Assembly (NCBI RefSeq): GCF_009659535.1
Contig: NZ_VJZZ01000004.1
Span: 186,001 to 250,000 of the forward strand
Reading direction: 5' to 3'
DNA length: 64,000 bases
From: Aggregicoccus sp. 17bor-14
Lineage (GTDB): Bacteria > Myxococcota > Myxococcia > Myxococcales > Myxococcaceae
Made by a program: the position numbers and the translations under genes
The notes under the pieces: model-generated
What the model saw: only the letters and a program-made list of their open reading frames with translations
Databases searched by the model: none
What the model was told of the DNA's origin: nothing
In this document: positions 7,807 to 18,373 of the stretch, piece by piece
Position numbering within the stretch: the stretch's first letter is position 1
How the letters are laid out: each line of letters begins with the position of its first letter

Positions 7807-8619
7807 CTAGCGGCGGCTCTCGCGCGCGCGGTGCACGAAGGCCTTGTAGAGGCCGAGCTGCGCGGGGATGGAGCTGAGCATCAGCTCGGGGTGCCACTGC
7901 ACGCCCACGGCCCATGCGTGCGCGGGGCTCTCGATGGCCTCCACCACGCCGTCCGGGGCCACGGCGCTCACCACCACGCGCTCGCCCGTGCGCTTCACCG
8001 CCTGGTGGTGCGTGGAGTTCACCATGATGGGGCCCTTGCCCAGGGCCTCCGCGAGCAGCGTGCCGTCCTTCACCTCCACCGGGTGCTGCGGCTGGCTGCG
8101 GTCGTGCTTCTGCTCGTGCTCGCGCGCGCCGGGCACCTCGCGCCCGATGTCCTGGTGCAGGCTCCCGCCCAGCACGACGTTGAGCAGCTGCATGCCGCCG
8201 CACACGCCGAACACCGGCATGTTGCGCTTGAGCGCGGCGCGCATCAGCGCGGCCTCGAAGGTGGTGCGCCCGTGCTTCAGCGGCCCCATGCCCTCGCCCG
8301 AGGTCTCGCCGTAGGCCTCCGCCGGGATGTCGAAGGCGCCGCCGGTGACGAGCAGGCCGGAGACGCGGTCCAGGTAGGCCTCGATGCAGCCGGGGTCCTC
8401 GGCGTAGGGCAGCACGAAGGGCAGCCCCCCGGCGCGCAGCACCGCGTCCGCGTAGGGGACCTTCAGCTCGTAGTAGGCGAAGCCGGAGTCGGGGCGCGGC
8501 GCGGAGACATCCGGCGTGATGCCGATGTTCGGCCGGCGCGGCGGCTGGCCGTGATGCGGGCCTGAGCCTGAACCAGGGCCGTGATGCGGGCCGGAGTACG
8601 GGGGGCGGGGCGGTCTCAT
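7807..8619 (-). CDS. Class I glutamine amidotransferase-like (gamma-glutamyl-GABA hydrolase family)
   Basis: The 270-residue cytoplasmic hydrolase belongs to the PuuD-type peptidase C26 group, which cleaves gamma-glutamyl amides. The nucleophile elbow is GVCGGMQ (Cys140), and the His243/Glu245 pair lies in QWHPE. NIGITPD (31-37) and the LLVTGGAFD strand are also typical. The first 28 residues are a His/Gly/Pro-rich extension (PHHGPGSGSG) of unknown role. Its start overlaps the thiE stop by four bases, so it is cotranscribed with thiE. The real substrate cannot be read from the sequence. Confidence 0.85.
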   Translation of the reverse strand: MRPPRPPYSGPHHGPGSGSGPHHGQPPRRPNIGITPDVSAPRPDSGFAYYELKVPYADAVLRAGGLPFVLPYAEDPGCIEAYLDRVSGLLVTGGAFDIPAEAYGETSGEGMGPLKHGRTTFEAALMRAALKRNMPVFGVCGGMQLLNVVLGGSLHQDIGREVPGAREHEQKHDRSQPQHPVEVKDGTLLAEALGKGPIMVNSTHHQAVKRTGERVVVSAVAPDGVVEAIESPAHAWAVGVQWHPELMLSSIPAQLGLYKAFVHRARESRR

Positions 8620-9293
8620 GGGCGGGAGCGCGCGAGGCTAGCCGCCAGGGCGCCCCTGTCAAAGGCGCTCGCGAGCGCGCCCACCCGCTCGGCCACGTCA
8701 CGGGCGAGCAGCGCATCGGAGGCCACCGCGGCGCAGTGCGCCCCGGCGCGGGCGACGTCCGCGATGTTCTCGAGCCCCACCCCGCCGATGGCCACCACCG
8801 GCAGGGGGCTCGCGCGCACCTCCTCGGCGAGCCGCGTGAGCCCCAGCACCGGCGCGGGCACCGCCTTGGTGCGCGTGGCGAACACCGGCCCCAGCCCCAC
8901 GTAGTCGGCGCCGGCGGCGCGCGCCGCGCGTGCGCCCTCGGCGCTGCGCACGGTGACGCCCACGAGGCGCGTGGGGCCCAGCAGCGCGCGCGCTGCCTCG
9001 GGCGGCAGGTCCTCGTCCCCCACGTGCACCCCGTGCGCCCCGGAGAGCAGCGCGAGGTCCACGCGGTCGTTCACGATGAGCAGCGCGCCCGCCCGCTCGC
9101 AGGCCTGCGCGATGGCGCGCGCGGCGGCGAGCCCCTCGCGCAACGGGGTGTGCTTCATGCGCAGCTGCAGCACCCGCGCGCCCCCCTGCAGCAGCAGCGC
9201 CGCCTTCTCGGGCAGCGGCAGCTCGGGGCGCAGCGAGTCGTCACACAGGGCATAGAGGCCCCGGGGAAGCGTGGGAGGTGGGGGAGCGTTCAT
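8616..9293 (-). CDS. thiE: Thiamine-phosphate synthase
   Basis: It joins HMP-pyrophosphate and thiazole phosphate to make thiamine phosphate. The 225-residue TIM-barrel protein has the expected length. The diphosphate-binding segment VLQLRMKH (about 40-47), the VNDRVDLAL and HGVHVGDEDLP motifs, GPVFATRTK and the phosphate-binding VVAIGGV near residue 168 are all recognisable. The usual QLR(E/D)K motif has Met in place of the acidic residue. No other thi genes are nearby. It is the first gene of a two-gene minus-strand unit. Confidence 0.93.
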   Translation of the reverse strand: MNAPPPPTLPRGLYALCDDSLRPELPLPEKAALLLQGGARVLQLRMKHTPLREGLAAARAIAQACERAGALLIVNDRVDLALLSGAHGVHVGDEDLPPEAARALLGPTRLVGVTVRSAEGARAARAAGADYVGLGPVFATRTKAVPAPVLGLTRLAEEVRASPLPVVAIGGVGLENIADVARAGAHCAAVASDALLARDVAERVGALASAFDRGALAASLARSRP

Positions 9294-9325
9294 CGGGTCT
9301 GGAGGGCAGGTGCGCGCGGCAGGCG

Positions 9326-9351
9326 TTGACAGCCCGCTGTCCTGCTATAAG
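9326..9351 (+). promoter_or_regulatory. Possible promoter with short spacer
   Basis: A perfect TTGACA (9326-9331) and an extended TGCTATAAG -10 element (TATAAG 9346-9351) occur upstream of 9392, but only 14 bases separate the hexamers, so normal sigma-70 use is doubtful. Confidence 0.3.
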
Positions 9352-9391
9352 GTTGCGCGCCCTTTTCCAAGCAATTCTGAGGAGTTAATCC

Positions 9392-9616
9392 GTGGCCGAC
9401 ACCCTGGATCCGAAGCACATCGACAAGCGCACCGCCGAGCGCTACCTGCGCACCGGTCAGATCGACGAGAAGACCTACGAGCGCTACGTGAAGGGCCTGC
9501 CGGACGTGGCGGAGAAGGCCGCGCCGGTCGAGACCTCCATGCTCGACGAGGACTTCGACGACGAGGACATGGACGACGAGGCGGACGAGTCCGACGAGGA
9601 CTCCGAGACGGCATGA
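9392..9616 (+). CDS. Small acidic hypothetical protein
   Basis: The 74-residue protein starts with GTG and has GAGGAG about 9 bases upstream. The first 40 residues form a charged, helical-looking region (DKRTAERYLRTGQIDEKTYE). The second half is very acidic, with repeated DED and DEE units, and ends ESDEDSETA. It has no signal peptide or membrane segment. The stop overlaps the next start (ATGA), so it is coupled to the DUF1844-like gene. I do not recognise a function. The acidic tail could interact with a basic partner such as nucleic-acid-binding proteins, which is speculation. Confidence 0.75.
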   Translation: MADTLDPKHIDKRTAERYLRTGQIDEKTYERYVKGLPDVAEKAAPVETSMLDEDFDDEDMDDEADESDEDSETA

Positions 9617-9915
9617 GCGACTCGACCCGCGGTGAGACCTTCGTGATGTCGGACGCGCCCATCGCGTTCAACACCTTCGTGCTCGGGCTGGCCTCCACGG
9701 CCTTCATCCACCTGGGCGTGGCGCCCAACCCGGACACGGGGCGCGCCGAGCGCAACCTGCCGCTCGCGCGCCAGAGCCTGGAGCTGCTCTCGCTCCTGAA
9801 GGACAAGACCCGCGGCAACCTCACCCCGGACGAGGAGCAGTTCTTCCAGGAGCTGCTCACCGACCTGCGGCTTCGTTATGTCGAGGCTTCGAAGCAGGAG
9901 GCGCCGAAGCGGTGA
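9613..9915 (+). CDS. DUF1844-like protein
   Basis: A 100-residue cytoplasmic protein that starts at ATG 9613, overlapping the preceding stop. The sequence FNTFVLGLASTAFIHLGVAPNPDTG followed by LPLARQSLELLSLLKDKTRGNLT fits the DUF1844 family. These are small helical proteins of unknown function found in many delta-proteobacteria and other phyla, often beside translation genes. The stop overlaps the GTG of the following membrane-protein gene. No catalytic residues are apparent. Confidence 0.8.
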   Translation: MSDSTRGETFVMSDAPIAFNTFVLGLASTAFIHLGVAPNPDTGRAERNLPLARQSLELLSLLKDKTRGNLTPDEEQFFQELLTDLRLRYVEASKQEAPKR

Positions 9916-10604
9916 CGCCCTCCTCGCCGCAGCGCTCGCCCCCGCCCGGCCCCCGCCTCCCGCGCGGCGTGCGGGTGGCGGCGCTGGTCTGCTTCGTCCT
10001 CTCCTCGCTCACCCTCTTCCGCTCGCTGCAGGACCTGGTGCTGCTCGCGCACCTGGGCGAGCTGCGCGACTACGCGAGCCGCCCCGCCTCGGCCGCGCGC
10101 GAGCTGCCGAGCGGCCTGGATCCGGAGGTGGAGCGCCGGGCGCTCGAGGCGCAGGTGTCCGCGCTCGAGCCCATGCGCGAGCCGCGCGCGCTCATCCTCG
10201 TGGGGCTCGCGGGCGCGTGCTTCCTGTGCATCGGCGCCGCGGGCCACCTGCTGCGCCGCGCCGGCATGCTCCCGCGCGAGGGCATGCGCCAGCTGCTGGG
10301 CCGCGCCGCGCTCGCCGCAGCCTTCCTGCGCACGGTGGACGGCGCGCAGCTCGCCGTCGTCTGGCGGCGCATGGGCACGGTGGGCGCCGAGCTGATGGAC
10401 CGCATGCCGGGCTTCGCGGACCTCAAGGACCCCGCGCTCGCCGAGCAGGTGCGCACCGCGATGCCCGCCTTCTTCTCCGCCGCCGCCGTGGTGCACACCG
10501 CGCTGGTGGCGGGCCTCTTCCTCCTGCTCGCGCAGTACTTCCGCAGCGAGCGGGTGCGCGCCCTGGTGGCCGCACAGGAGCCGCAGCTCGGCCGCGACGC
10601 CTGA
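9912..10604 (+). CDS. Hypothetical inner-membrane protein, three helices
   Basis: The 230-residue product starts with GTG overlapping the upstream stop. Predicted membrane segments are about residues 21-41, 94-113 and 186-207. The soluble loop between the first two contains several Arg/Glu-rich helices, and the C-terminus (YFRSERVRALVAAQE) is basic and probably cytoplasmic. I recognise no family. Coupling with the two upstream small genes suggests one transcription unit. Confidence 0.7.
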   Translation: MTPSSPQRSPPPGPRLPRGVRVAALVCFVLSSLTLFRSLQDLVLLAHLGELRDYASRPASAARELPSGLDPEVERRALEAQVSALEPMREPRALILVGLAGACFLCIGAAGHLLRRAGMLPREGMRQLLGRAALAAAFLRTVDGAQLAVVWRRMGTVGAELMDRMPGFADLKDPALAEQVRTAMPAFFSAAAVVHTALVAGLFLLLAQYFRSERVRALVAAQEPQLGRDA

Positions 10605-10611
10605 GGCGGCA

Positions 10612-10639
10612 CCTGAGCCGGCTTTGGAGCCGGCTCAGG
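10612..10639. terminator. Perfect hairpin between convergent genes
   Basis: A 12-bp perfect stem (10612-10623 with 10628-10639) closes a TTGG loop. It covers the stop codon of the minus-strand gene ending at 10635. No T-run follows, so it may act as a bidirectional barrier rather than a classical terminator. Confidence 0.5.
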
Positions 10640-11270
10640 AGGACGAAGCGGCGCTGCCCGCGGGCCCCAGCCCGCGCACGGGCGGCACCACGAGCAGCCC
10701 CGCCAGCGCCTCGCTCAGCGTGGAGGTTGCCGGCACCTCGAGCGGCAGCAGCAGCCCCTCGGCGCGCGGCAGGCGCAGCAGCTCCTCGCGCGTGAGGCCG
10801 TAGACGTACGCGAGGTGGCCCAGGGGCCAGCGGGCGCGCAGGCGCTCGAAGGCCCGCTCCTCCGCCTCTCCGCCCTCCCCGTCCCCCATTTCCTCGGGCA
10901 GCTCCACGTCGTCGTAGACCACGCACTCGCCGCCCACGCGCCGGCCGTTGCCCCAGCTGATGACCTCCTCGCGCTCGTCGGGGTCGAAGACGTAGGCGTG
11001 CACGGTGGCGCTCGCCACGCGCGAGAGCGTGCGCGCGAGCGCATGGTGCGCCCCGTACCACTGCGCGCCGCGCCGGCCGTAGGTGTGGGGCGCGTCGTAG
11101 GCGAGCCGCACCACCTTGCGCCGCCGGTTCACCGTGACGAGCAGGCCGCAGCCCGCTCCGTCTCCCGGCAGCACCACGCCGTCCTCGGCGAGCGCCTCGC
11201 GCGCCAGCGCCGCCAGGTCCAGGCCGGCGAACGAGTCGATGCGTATGAGATAGCCGCCGTGCGCTTCCAG
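10635..11270 (-). CDS. Hypothetical protein, probable CTG start
   Basis: Coding potential runs well upstream of the first GTG (11177): the in-frame codons read LEAHGGYLIRIDSFAGLDLA. No ATG, GTG or TTG occurs further upstream, but CTG 11270 has GGGGGG 7-8 bases before it and lies about 24 bases from a predicted transcription start, so I place the start there (211 residues). A GTG 11177 start would give 180 residues. The protein has no signal peptide. Features include a basic VTVNRRRKVVRLAYD segment, VYDDVELPEEMGDGEGGE, and a Leu-rich C-terminus ending SAASSS. I recognise no family. The gene is divergent from clpB. Confidence 0.6.
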   Translation of the reverse strand: MEAHGGYLIRIDSFAGLDLAALAREALAEDGVVLPGDGAGCGLLVTVNRRRKVVRLAYDAPHTYGRRGAQWYGAHHALARTLSRVASATVHAYVFDPDEREEVISWGNGRRVGGECVVYDDVELPEEMGDGEGGEAEERAFERLRARWPLGHLAYVYGLTREELLRLPRAEGLLLPLEVPATSTLSEALAGLLVVPPVRGLGPAGSAASSS

Positions 11271-11300
11271 TGTCGTACCCCCCGGGGACTTGCGGGCGGG

Positions 11301-11329
11301 CCTATACCCTTGCCCGCGCCCGCTGACAA
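11301..11329 (-). promoter_or_regulatory. Sigma-70-type promoter for the gene divergent from clpB
   Basis: On the minus strand TTGTCA (11329-11324), a 17-base spacer and TATAGG (11306-11301) give a good promoter with a start near 11294. It supports a translation start close to 11270 rather than 11177. Confidence 0.5.
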
Positions 11330-11354
11330 CCCGGGGCGCCTGGCCTTGCTTGCC

Positions 11355-11383
11355 AAGGGTCGAAGGACCCTTACGTTGGGTCC
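11355..11383 (+). promoter_or_regulatory. Alternative hairpins at the clpB start, candidate RNA thermometer
   Basis: Three short segments lie directly before the clpB ATG: AAGGGTC (11355-11361), GGACCCTT (11365-11372) and GGGTCC (11378-11383). The middle one can pair with either neighbour. Pairing with the third forms a 6-bp hairpin abutting the ATG and covers the only G-rich ribosome-binding region. Pairing with the first frees it. This would suit heat control of a chaperone gene, but it is an inference from the base pairing alone. Confidence 0.35.
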
Positions 11384-14009
<2,626 letters not shown>

Positions 14010-14020
<11 letters not shown>

Positions 14021-14555
14021 CGTCTTCCGCGGGCGCCCCCTCTGCCCGCGCGAGGAACTCCGCGTACTCTGCCTGCGTCGCCTGGGCCTTGGCCTGGGCG
14101 GCGCGTTCCTGCGCCTCGGCGGCGAGCCGTCCTGCCTGCACCGCGCGCTCGCTCAGCCACATCCCGAGCGCGAGCGTGCCCAGGCGCCCCAGCACCAGCG
14201 GCGCGCTCGTCCACAGTCCGGCCACGCCGGCGCGGGTGAGATCGAGTGCGAGCAGGAAGGCCTCGCCCGAGAGCGCCGCGCCCACGGCCGTCGCGCGCGG
14301 GCGAAGGGCGAGCACGCGCGCTGCGCCGTAGCACAGCAGCGGCAGGAAGCTCAGCCGCCACAGCCCCCCCACGCCGATCGCCACCGCCCAGCGCAGCACC
14401 TGCGGCAGCTCCGCCACGCGCAGGCCGAGGCGCAGCGAGAGCCCCGCGGAGGCGATGGAGCCCAGCACCATCGACAGTACGCCCAACCCGAAGATGAACT
14501 GCGCGCGCCGCAGCCGCACGCGCAGGGGCTCGATGCTCGAGAGGAGGGACGTCAC
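14010..14555 (-). CDS. Hypothetical membrane protein
   Basis: The chosen GTG 14555 gives 181 residues; an open frame extends further upstream to 14816, but that part overlaps truA antisense and looks non-coding. Hydrophobic segments suggest about four membrane helices (about 20-40, 50-68, 70-92 and 112-140), followed by an Ala/Gln/Glu-rich amphipathic tail ([17 protein letters not shown]) that may be coiled coil. Function unknown. Its stop lies inside the last codons of clpB on the other strand (tail-to-tail overlap of 11 bases). Confidence 0.6.
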
Positions 14556-14622
14556 GGGCTGGGAGTCTAACGCACTCGCTCCCGGGGCCGGCAGGCAGGG
14601 GTGCACGGCGAGCAGTCCGCTT

Positions 14623-14643
14623 CCCTCTCCCAGGGGGAGAGGG
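14623..14643. repeat. CCCTCTCC/GGAGAGGG inverted repeat
   Basis: An 8-bp perfect inverted repeat with a short loop of C and G lies between truA and the membrane-protein gene. This sequence type resembles small REP-like elements scattered through many high-GC proteobacterial genomes. Only one copy is seen in this window. Confidence 0.4.
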
Positions 14644-14680
14644 GATAGGCGTGCAGGCTCGAGCCTGTGGACCCCTGTCT

Positions 14681-15460
14681 TCACGCCTCGTCGGCATCGG
14701 CGCCGTGGGGATGCGGCCCCTCGCCGTAGAACACCTCGAGCAGCGAGAGCCCGTGCGCAGGCGCGGTGATGCCCGCGCGCGTGCGATCCCTTCCTGCGAG
14801 CACCTCGCCCACCCACGCGGGCGGGCGCTTGCCGCGGCCCACCTCCACCAGCGTGCCCACGAGGTTGCGCACCATGTGCTTGAGGAACGCGGTGCCGTTC
14901 ACCGTGAAGGTGATCTCGTCCCCTGCCCTGCCCTCCACGTCCAGCGCGCGCACCTCGCGCACCGCGTGCGCCGCCTCGCAGTCCGCCGCGCGGAAGGCCG
15001 AGAAGTCGTGGCGCCCGAGCAGGTGCTGCGCGCCCGCGCGCATCGCCTCCACGTCCAGCGGCATGAACAGCTCCCAGTGCGTGTGGCGGCGCAGCGGCGA
15101 GCGCGAGCGCCGGTTGCTCACCCGGTAGCGGTAGCGCTTTCCGCGCGACCAGCGCCGCGGATCGAAGTCCAGCGGCACCTCCTCCGCGGCCACCACCGCG
15201 ATGTCCGGCGGCAGGTGCGCGTTGAGCCCCATCCAGTACGCCTTGAGCGGCAGCTCGCGCGCCGTGCTGAAGCAGGCCACCTGCCCCAGCGCGTGCACGC
15301 CCGAGTCCGTGCGGCCGGCCGCCTCCACCGCCACGCGCTCGCCGAGCAGCGCCTCCAGCGCCCCCGCGAGCGTGCCCTGGATGGAGGGCCCGTTCGGCTG
15401 CACCTGCCAGCCCACGTAGCCCGTGCCGTCGTACTCGAGCGTCAGCTTGAAGCGCTTCAC
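14681..15460 (-). CDS. truA: tRNA pseudouridine(38-40) synthase TruA
   Basis: It isomerises uridines 38-40 of the tRNA anticodon stem. GTG 15460 is preceded by GGAG and overlaps the stop of the upstream methyltransferase gene (GTGA); the product has 259 residues. Conserved features are LEYDGTGYVGWQ at the start, the catalytic Asp52 in AGRTDSGVHALGQ, GKRYRYRV and FLKHMVRNLVGTL in the C-terminal half. It is last in a coupled minus-strand operon of amidohydrolase, RlmI-like methyltransferase and truA. Confidence 0.95.
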   Translation of the reverse strand: MKRFKLTLEYDGTGYVGWQVQPNGPSIQGTLAGALEALLGERVAVEAAGRTDSGVHALGQVACFSTARELPLKAYWMGLNAHLPPDIAVVAAEEVPLDFDPRRWSRGKRYRYRVSNRRSRSPLRRHTHWELFMPLDVEAMRAGAQHLLGRHDFSAFRAADCEAAHAVREVRALDVEGRAGDEITFTVNGTAFLKHMVRNLVGTLVEVGRGKRPPAWVGEVLAGRDRTRAGITAPAHGLSLLEVFYGEGPHPHGADADEA

Positions 15461-16440
15461 GGCAGCTCCACCACGCGCACCTTCAGCGCCGCGGGCGCGG
15501 AGGGAGGCTCCGGAAAGTCCAGCGCCGAGGGCCCCAGGCTCGCCACCGGGCGCACCGTGCGGCCCGCCTGCAGCGCGCCCTGGCGCACCTGGGCCTCGAA
15601 GCGCCGCGCCTCCAGCCCTGCGTGGTTGCAGCAGGCCACGAGCCTGCCACCCGGTGCCACCACCCTCGCCGCCGACTCGGCGAGCGCTGCATAATCGCGC
15701 GCGGCGGAGAAGCGGCTGCTGCGCGTGGTGGCGAAGGACGGCGGATCGCACACCACCACGTCGAAGCGCTCCGCCTTCTTCGCGAGCCGCTCCAGCCAGT
15801 CGAACACGTCCCCGGCCACGTAGTCGTAGCGGTCCACGCCCTGGCCGTTGAGCCGCGCGTTCTCCTCGCCCCACTCGAGCACGCGGCGGCTCGCGTCCAC
15901 GTTGAGCACGCGCGCCGCGCCCCCGGCCTTCGCCGCCACGCCGAAGGCACAGGTGTACGCGAAGAGGTTGAGCACCGTGCGCCCGGAGACCTGCCCCTGC
16001 AGCCACGCGCGTGTGTCGCGCATGTCCAGGTACAGCCCCACGCTCAGCCCCTGCGCGGGACGGATGAGGAACTGCAGCCCGTTCTCCCGGGCCTCGAGCG
16101 CCTCCACGGCCTCACCCCACGCGGGCACTTCCGGCGCGAGCTGCGCCTTCTGCGTGTTGGCCACCACCCGCGCCTCGCGCGGCCGGCGCTTGAGGTAGAG
16201 GCTGCGCGGCCTCCACGCCGCCACGGCGGCCTCCACGAGCGCCGCCTCCTCCTGCGGCGTGAAGTCGCGGTAGAGGCTGAGGACGACCAGCGCGCCCCCG
16301 TCCCCGAAGGCGTCCGCCGTCACGTCCGGCACGCCGTCCGCCTCGCCGTTGAGCAGGCGCAGCGCCGTGGTGCGCGGGTCTGCGAGCAGCGGAGCGCGGG
16401 CGGCGCGGGCCGCCTGCAGGCGCTCGGGCAGCGGCCTCAT
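15457..16440 (-). CDS. RlmI-like class I SAM-dependent rRNA methyltransferase
   Basis: The 327-residue protein starts at ATG 16440, overlapping the upstream stop by four bases. A central linker typical of RlmI (RLLNGEADGVPDVTADAF) is followed by the Rossmann methyltransferase fold: VLNLFAYTCAFGVAA (SAM binding), VLNVDASRRVLEW and the catalytic-loop motif VVCDPPSFA. E. coli RlmI methylates C5 of C1962 in 23S rRNA. The N-terminal PUA domain of RlmI (about 60-70 residues) is absent here, so target specificity may differ. Pairing with truA supports an RNA-modification role. Confidence 0.85.
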   Translation of the reverse strand: MRPLPERLQAARAARAPLLADPRTTALRLLNGEADGVPDVTADAFGDGGALVVLSLYRDFTPQEEAALVEAAVAAWRPRSLYLKRRPREARVVANTQKAQLAPEVPAWGEAVEALEARENGLQFLIRPAQGLSVGLYLDMRDTRAWLQGQVSGRTVLNLFAYTCAFGVAAKAGGAARVLNVDASRRVLEWGEENARLNGQGVDRYDYVAGDVFDWLERLAKKAERFDVVVCDPPSFATTRSSRFSAARDYAALAESAARVVAPGGRLVACCNHAGLEARRFEAQVRQGALQAGRTVRPVASLGPSALDFPEPPSAPAALKVRVVELP

Positions 16441-17756
16441 TGCGCCCGCGCCCACAGCCCCTCGAGCGCCCGTGCGGCAGCGTGCGCCAGCTCGAGGAAG
16501 TCCGCGCCCAGCAGCTGTCCCTCGCGCACGGTGACGCGCCCGTCCACCACGCTCCAGGCGACGGGGCTGCGCGCGAGCGCGAGCAGGGGCGAGGGCATCA
16601 GCCCGGTGGCCGGGTCCTCGGTGGGCACCAGGTCGTAGACGACGAGGTCCGCGAGCGCCCCCTCCTCCACCGCCCCGCTCGGAGCGCCGAAGAGCATGGA
16701 GCACAGCTCCGCGGGCCCCTCCACCGCCAGCTGCGCGAGCGTGCCGTCCGGGTCCAGCAGCCGCCCGGCGCGCGCCTGCTGCAGCAGCAGCACGAAGGCG
16801 GCCTGCAGGGACTCGCTCACGTGGCCATAGCCCGCGCTGCCCAGCCCCAGCAGCTGCGGGCGCGCGAGCAGCGAGTCCAGGCCGCCGCCGCCGGGCTCCT
16901 GCACCAGGCCGGCGGTGGGCGCGAGCGCGAGGAAGGTGCGCCCCTGCGCGAGCCGCTCGCTCTCGGCGCGGTCCAGCGCCCGCCCGTGCGCCGCGAGGCT
17001 TCCTGCGCCCAGCAGCCCGAAGGTCTCCAGCCGCGCGACGACGCGCCGGCCGTAGCGCGAGAAGGTGGCGGTGAGGTCCGCCTCGTCCTCGGCGAGGTGG
17101 AACACGAGCGGCGCGCCCAGCTCCTCGCGCAGCCGCCCCAGCCGGCGCAGCAGCGCGTCCTCGCAGCTGGAGGAGGCGTGGAAGCCCAGCGCCCCGCGCA
17201 CCCGCGGGTGGCTGCGCTGGGCGCGCGCGAAGGCCGCGTTCGCCTCCACCTGGGCCTCGGCCGCCGCCGCCCCGCCGAGGCTGTGCGTGGAGGGCCCGGT
17301 GACGAGCCGCATCCCCAGCCGCTCGGCCGCGCGGGCCTGCGCCGCGAGCGCGCCGCCCACGTCCGAGGGACACGCGAGGTGCTCCACCGCCAGGGTCACG
17401 CCGCTGCGCAGCGCGCGCGCGAGCCCGAAGGCGCTCAGGGCCTCCACGTCCGCGGGGGTGAGCAGCGCCTCGAGCCGCGCCTGCTGCGCACGCCGCGCCG
17501 CGGGGCCCTTGAGCAGCAGCTCGCCGGTGGGCGGCAGGAGCTGGGAGGACACCAGGTGGCTGTGGCAGTCCACCAGGCCCGGGGCGAGGAGGCGCCCGCG
17601 GCAGGCCACCTCCCAGTCACCCGGGCGCACCGGGACCTCTGCGTCCGGGGCCACCTGGTGGATGCGCCCCTCCTCCACCACCACGGCCATCGCGCGGCGC
17701 ACCCGGCCGTCGGCCCGGAAGAGAGCGCAGTTCTTGAGCAGCAGGCGGCCTTCCAT
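16437..17756 (-). CDS. Amidohydrolase, SsnA/chlorohydrolase-like
   Basis: The 439-residue metal-dependent hydrolase starts at ATG 17756. The N-terminal composite sandwich is followed by the metal motif DCHSHL (His65, His67). Further ligands probably lie in LGFHASS, VFHLAEDEADL and AAHGRAL, and the C-terminus (ADLVVYDL) is typical. The arrangement recalls the SsnA-type putative aminohydrolases within the cytosine deaminase/chlorohydrolase clan. Substrate unknown. It is the first gene of the operon continuing into the methyltransferase and truA; the link to RNA modification may simply be shared transcription. Confidence 0.8.
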   Translation of the reverse strand: MEGRLLLKNCALFRADGRVRRAMAVVVEEGRIHQVAPDAEVPVRPGDWEVACRGRLLAPGLVDCHSHLVSSQLLPPTGELLLKGPAARRAQQARLEALLTPADVEALSAFGLARALRSGVTLAVEHLACPSDVGGALAAQARAAERLGMRLVTGPSTHSLGGAAAAEAQVEANAAFARAQRSHPRVRGALGFHASSSCEDALLRRLGRLREELGAPLVFHLAEDEADLTATFSRYGRRVVARLETFGLLGAGSLAAHGRALDRAESERLAQGRTFLALAPTAGLVQEPGGGGLDSLLARPQLLGLGSAGYGHVSESLQAAFVLLLQQARAGRLLDPDGTLAQLAVEGPAELCSMLFGAPSGAVEEGALADLVVYDLVPTEDPATGLMPSPLLALARSPVAWSVVDGRVTVREGQLLGADFLELAHAAARALEGLWARAQ

Positions 17757-17793
17757 GGTGGGCCGGGACTATAGCCGCGCGCGGGGCCCGGGA

Positions 17794-17832
17794 CGTGAAA
17801 AGGGCCGCCCCGGCATCCCGGAAGCGGCCCCC
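17794..17832 (-). terminator. Intrinsic terminator of the Flp pilin gene
   Basis: A GGGCCGC/GCGGCCC stem (17802-17808 with 17824-17830) is followed on the minus strand by TTTTCACG. It lies just past the pilin stop and ahead of the amidohydrolase gene. Confidence 0.65.
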
Positions 17833-17858
17833 TTCGGCACCCGCGTGCGGCGGCTGCG

Positions 17859-18113
17859 CTAGTAGGCGTTGTTCTCGCCGAAGTTGCTCATCTGCTTCTT
17901 CTCCAGCTCCTGCTTGCGGGCGTCCGCGTCGTTCTTCACGTTCGCGTTGCCGGCGAGCGCGTCGGCCGACTGGCCGAAGAGCTTGCGGATGTTGTTGCCG
18001 AAGAGGGTGATCACGCCGATGGCGGCGATCGCGATGAGCGCGACGATGATGATGTACTCGGTCATGCCCTGGCCGCGGCTCTTGCGCAGGGTCTTCTTGC
18101 TCGGGGTCTTCAT
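17859..18113 (-). CDS. Flp-type (type IVb) pilin
   Basis: An 84-residue prepilin starting at ATG 18113, with a good SD (AAGGAG). A short basic leader ends at the prepilin peptidase motif GQG, followed by MTEYIIIVALIAIAAIG, a hydrophobic helix with the Glu at +5-like position typical of Flp/Tad pilins. The polar C-terminus (about residues 45-84) is unusually long, charged and helical (DADARKQELEKKQ), against 50-60 residues for a standard Flp pilin. No Tad assembly genes are in the window, so assembly must depend on another locus. It is transcribed away from mrpA. Confidence 0.85.
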   Translation of the reverse strand: MKTPSKKTLRKSRGQGMTEYIIIVALIAIAAIGVITLFGNNIRKLFGQSADALAGNANVKNDADARKQELEKKQMSNFGENNAY

Positions 18114-18191
18114 GGTCGGCTCCTTCGTTCGGGGATACGGCGGGAGTGCGGCGGAGGAAGAGGCTGGGAAGCGGCGCCCCGGCGGTCGCGG

Positions 18192-18206
18192 GCAAGGTGG
18201 GACCCT
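18192..18206 (-). promoter_or_regulatory. Candidate sigma-54 promoter for the pilin gene
   Basis: On the minus strand AGGGTC-N5-TTGC keeps the invariant GG and GC of a -24/-12 promoter at the correct 10-base separation and has a perfect TTGC. The -24 half is only partly consensus. A start near 18180 would leave a leader of about 67 bases. An AGCGC/GCGCT inverted repeat sits at 18213-18227, just upstream. Confidence 0.3.
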
Positions 18207-18373
18207 AGGGAAAGCGCGCAAAGCGCTCCATCCGTCATCGGGAGGATGAAGGCCTACCCCCCTCGGAGCCGGGGTGCCCCCGCGGGGGCGGAACGCTCGG
18301 GACAGGACGGAAGGGCGCGCCCAGCGCTCGGGGAGCTGCGCCCGGCGGGGCGGGAGCCGTTAGAGTGCCCCTG

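Noticed and set aside
6528..7877. A 449-codon plus-strand frame across the VWA lipoprotein gene
   Set aside because: Antisense shadow of the calcium-repeat region; Arg/Val/Gly-rich product with no recognisable domain, spanning the promoter region as well.
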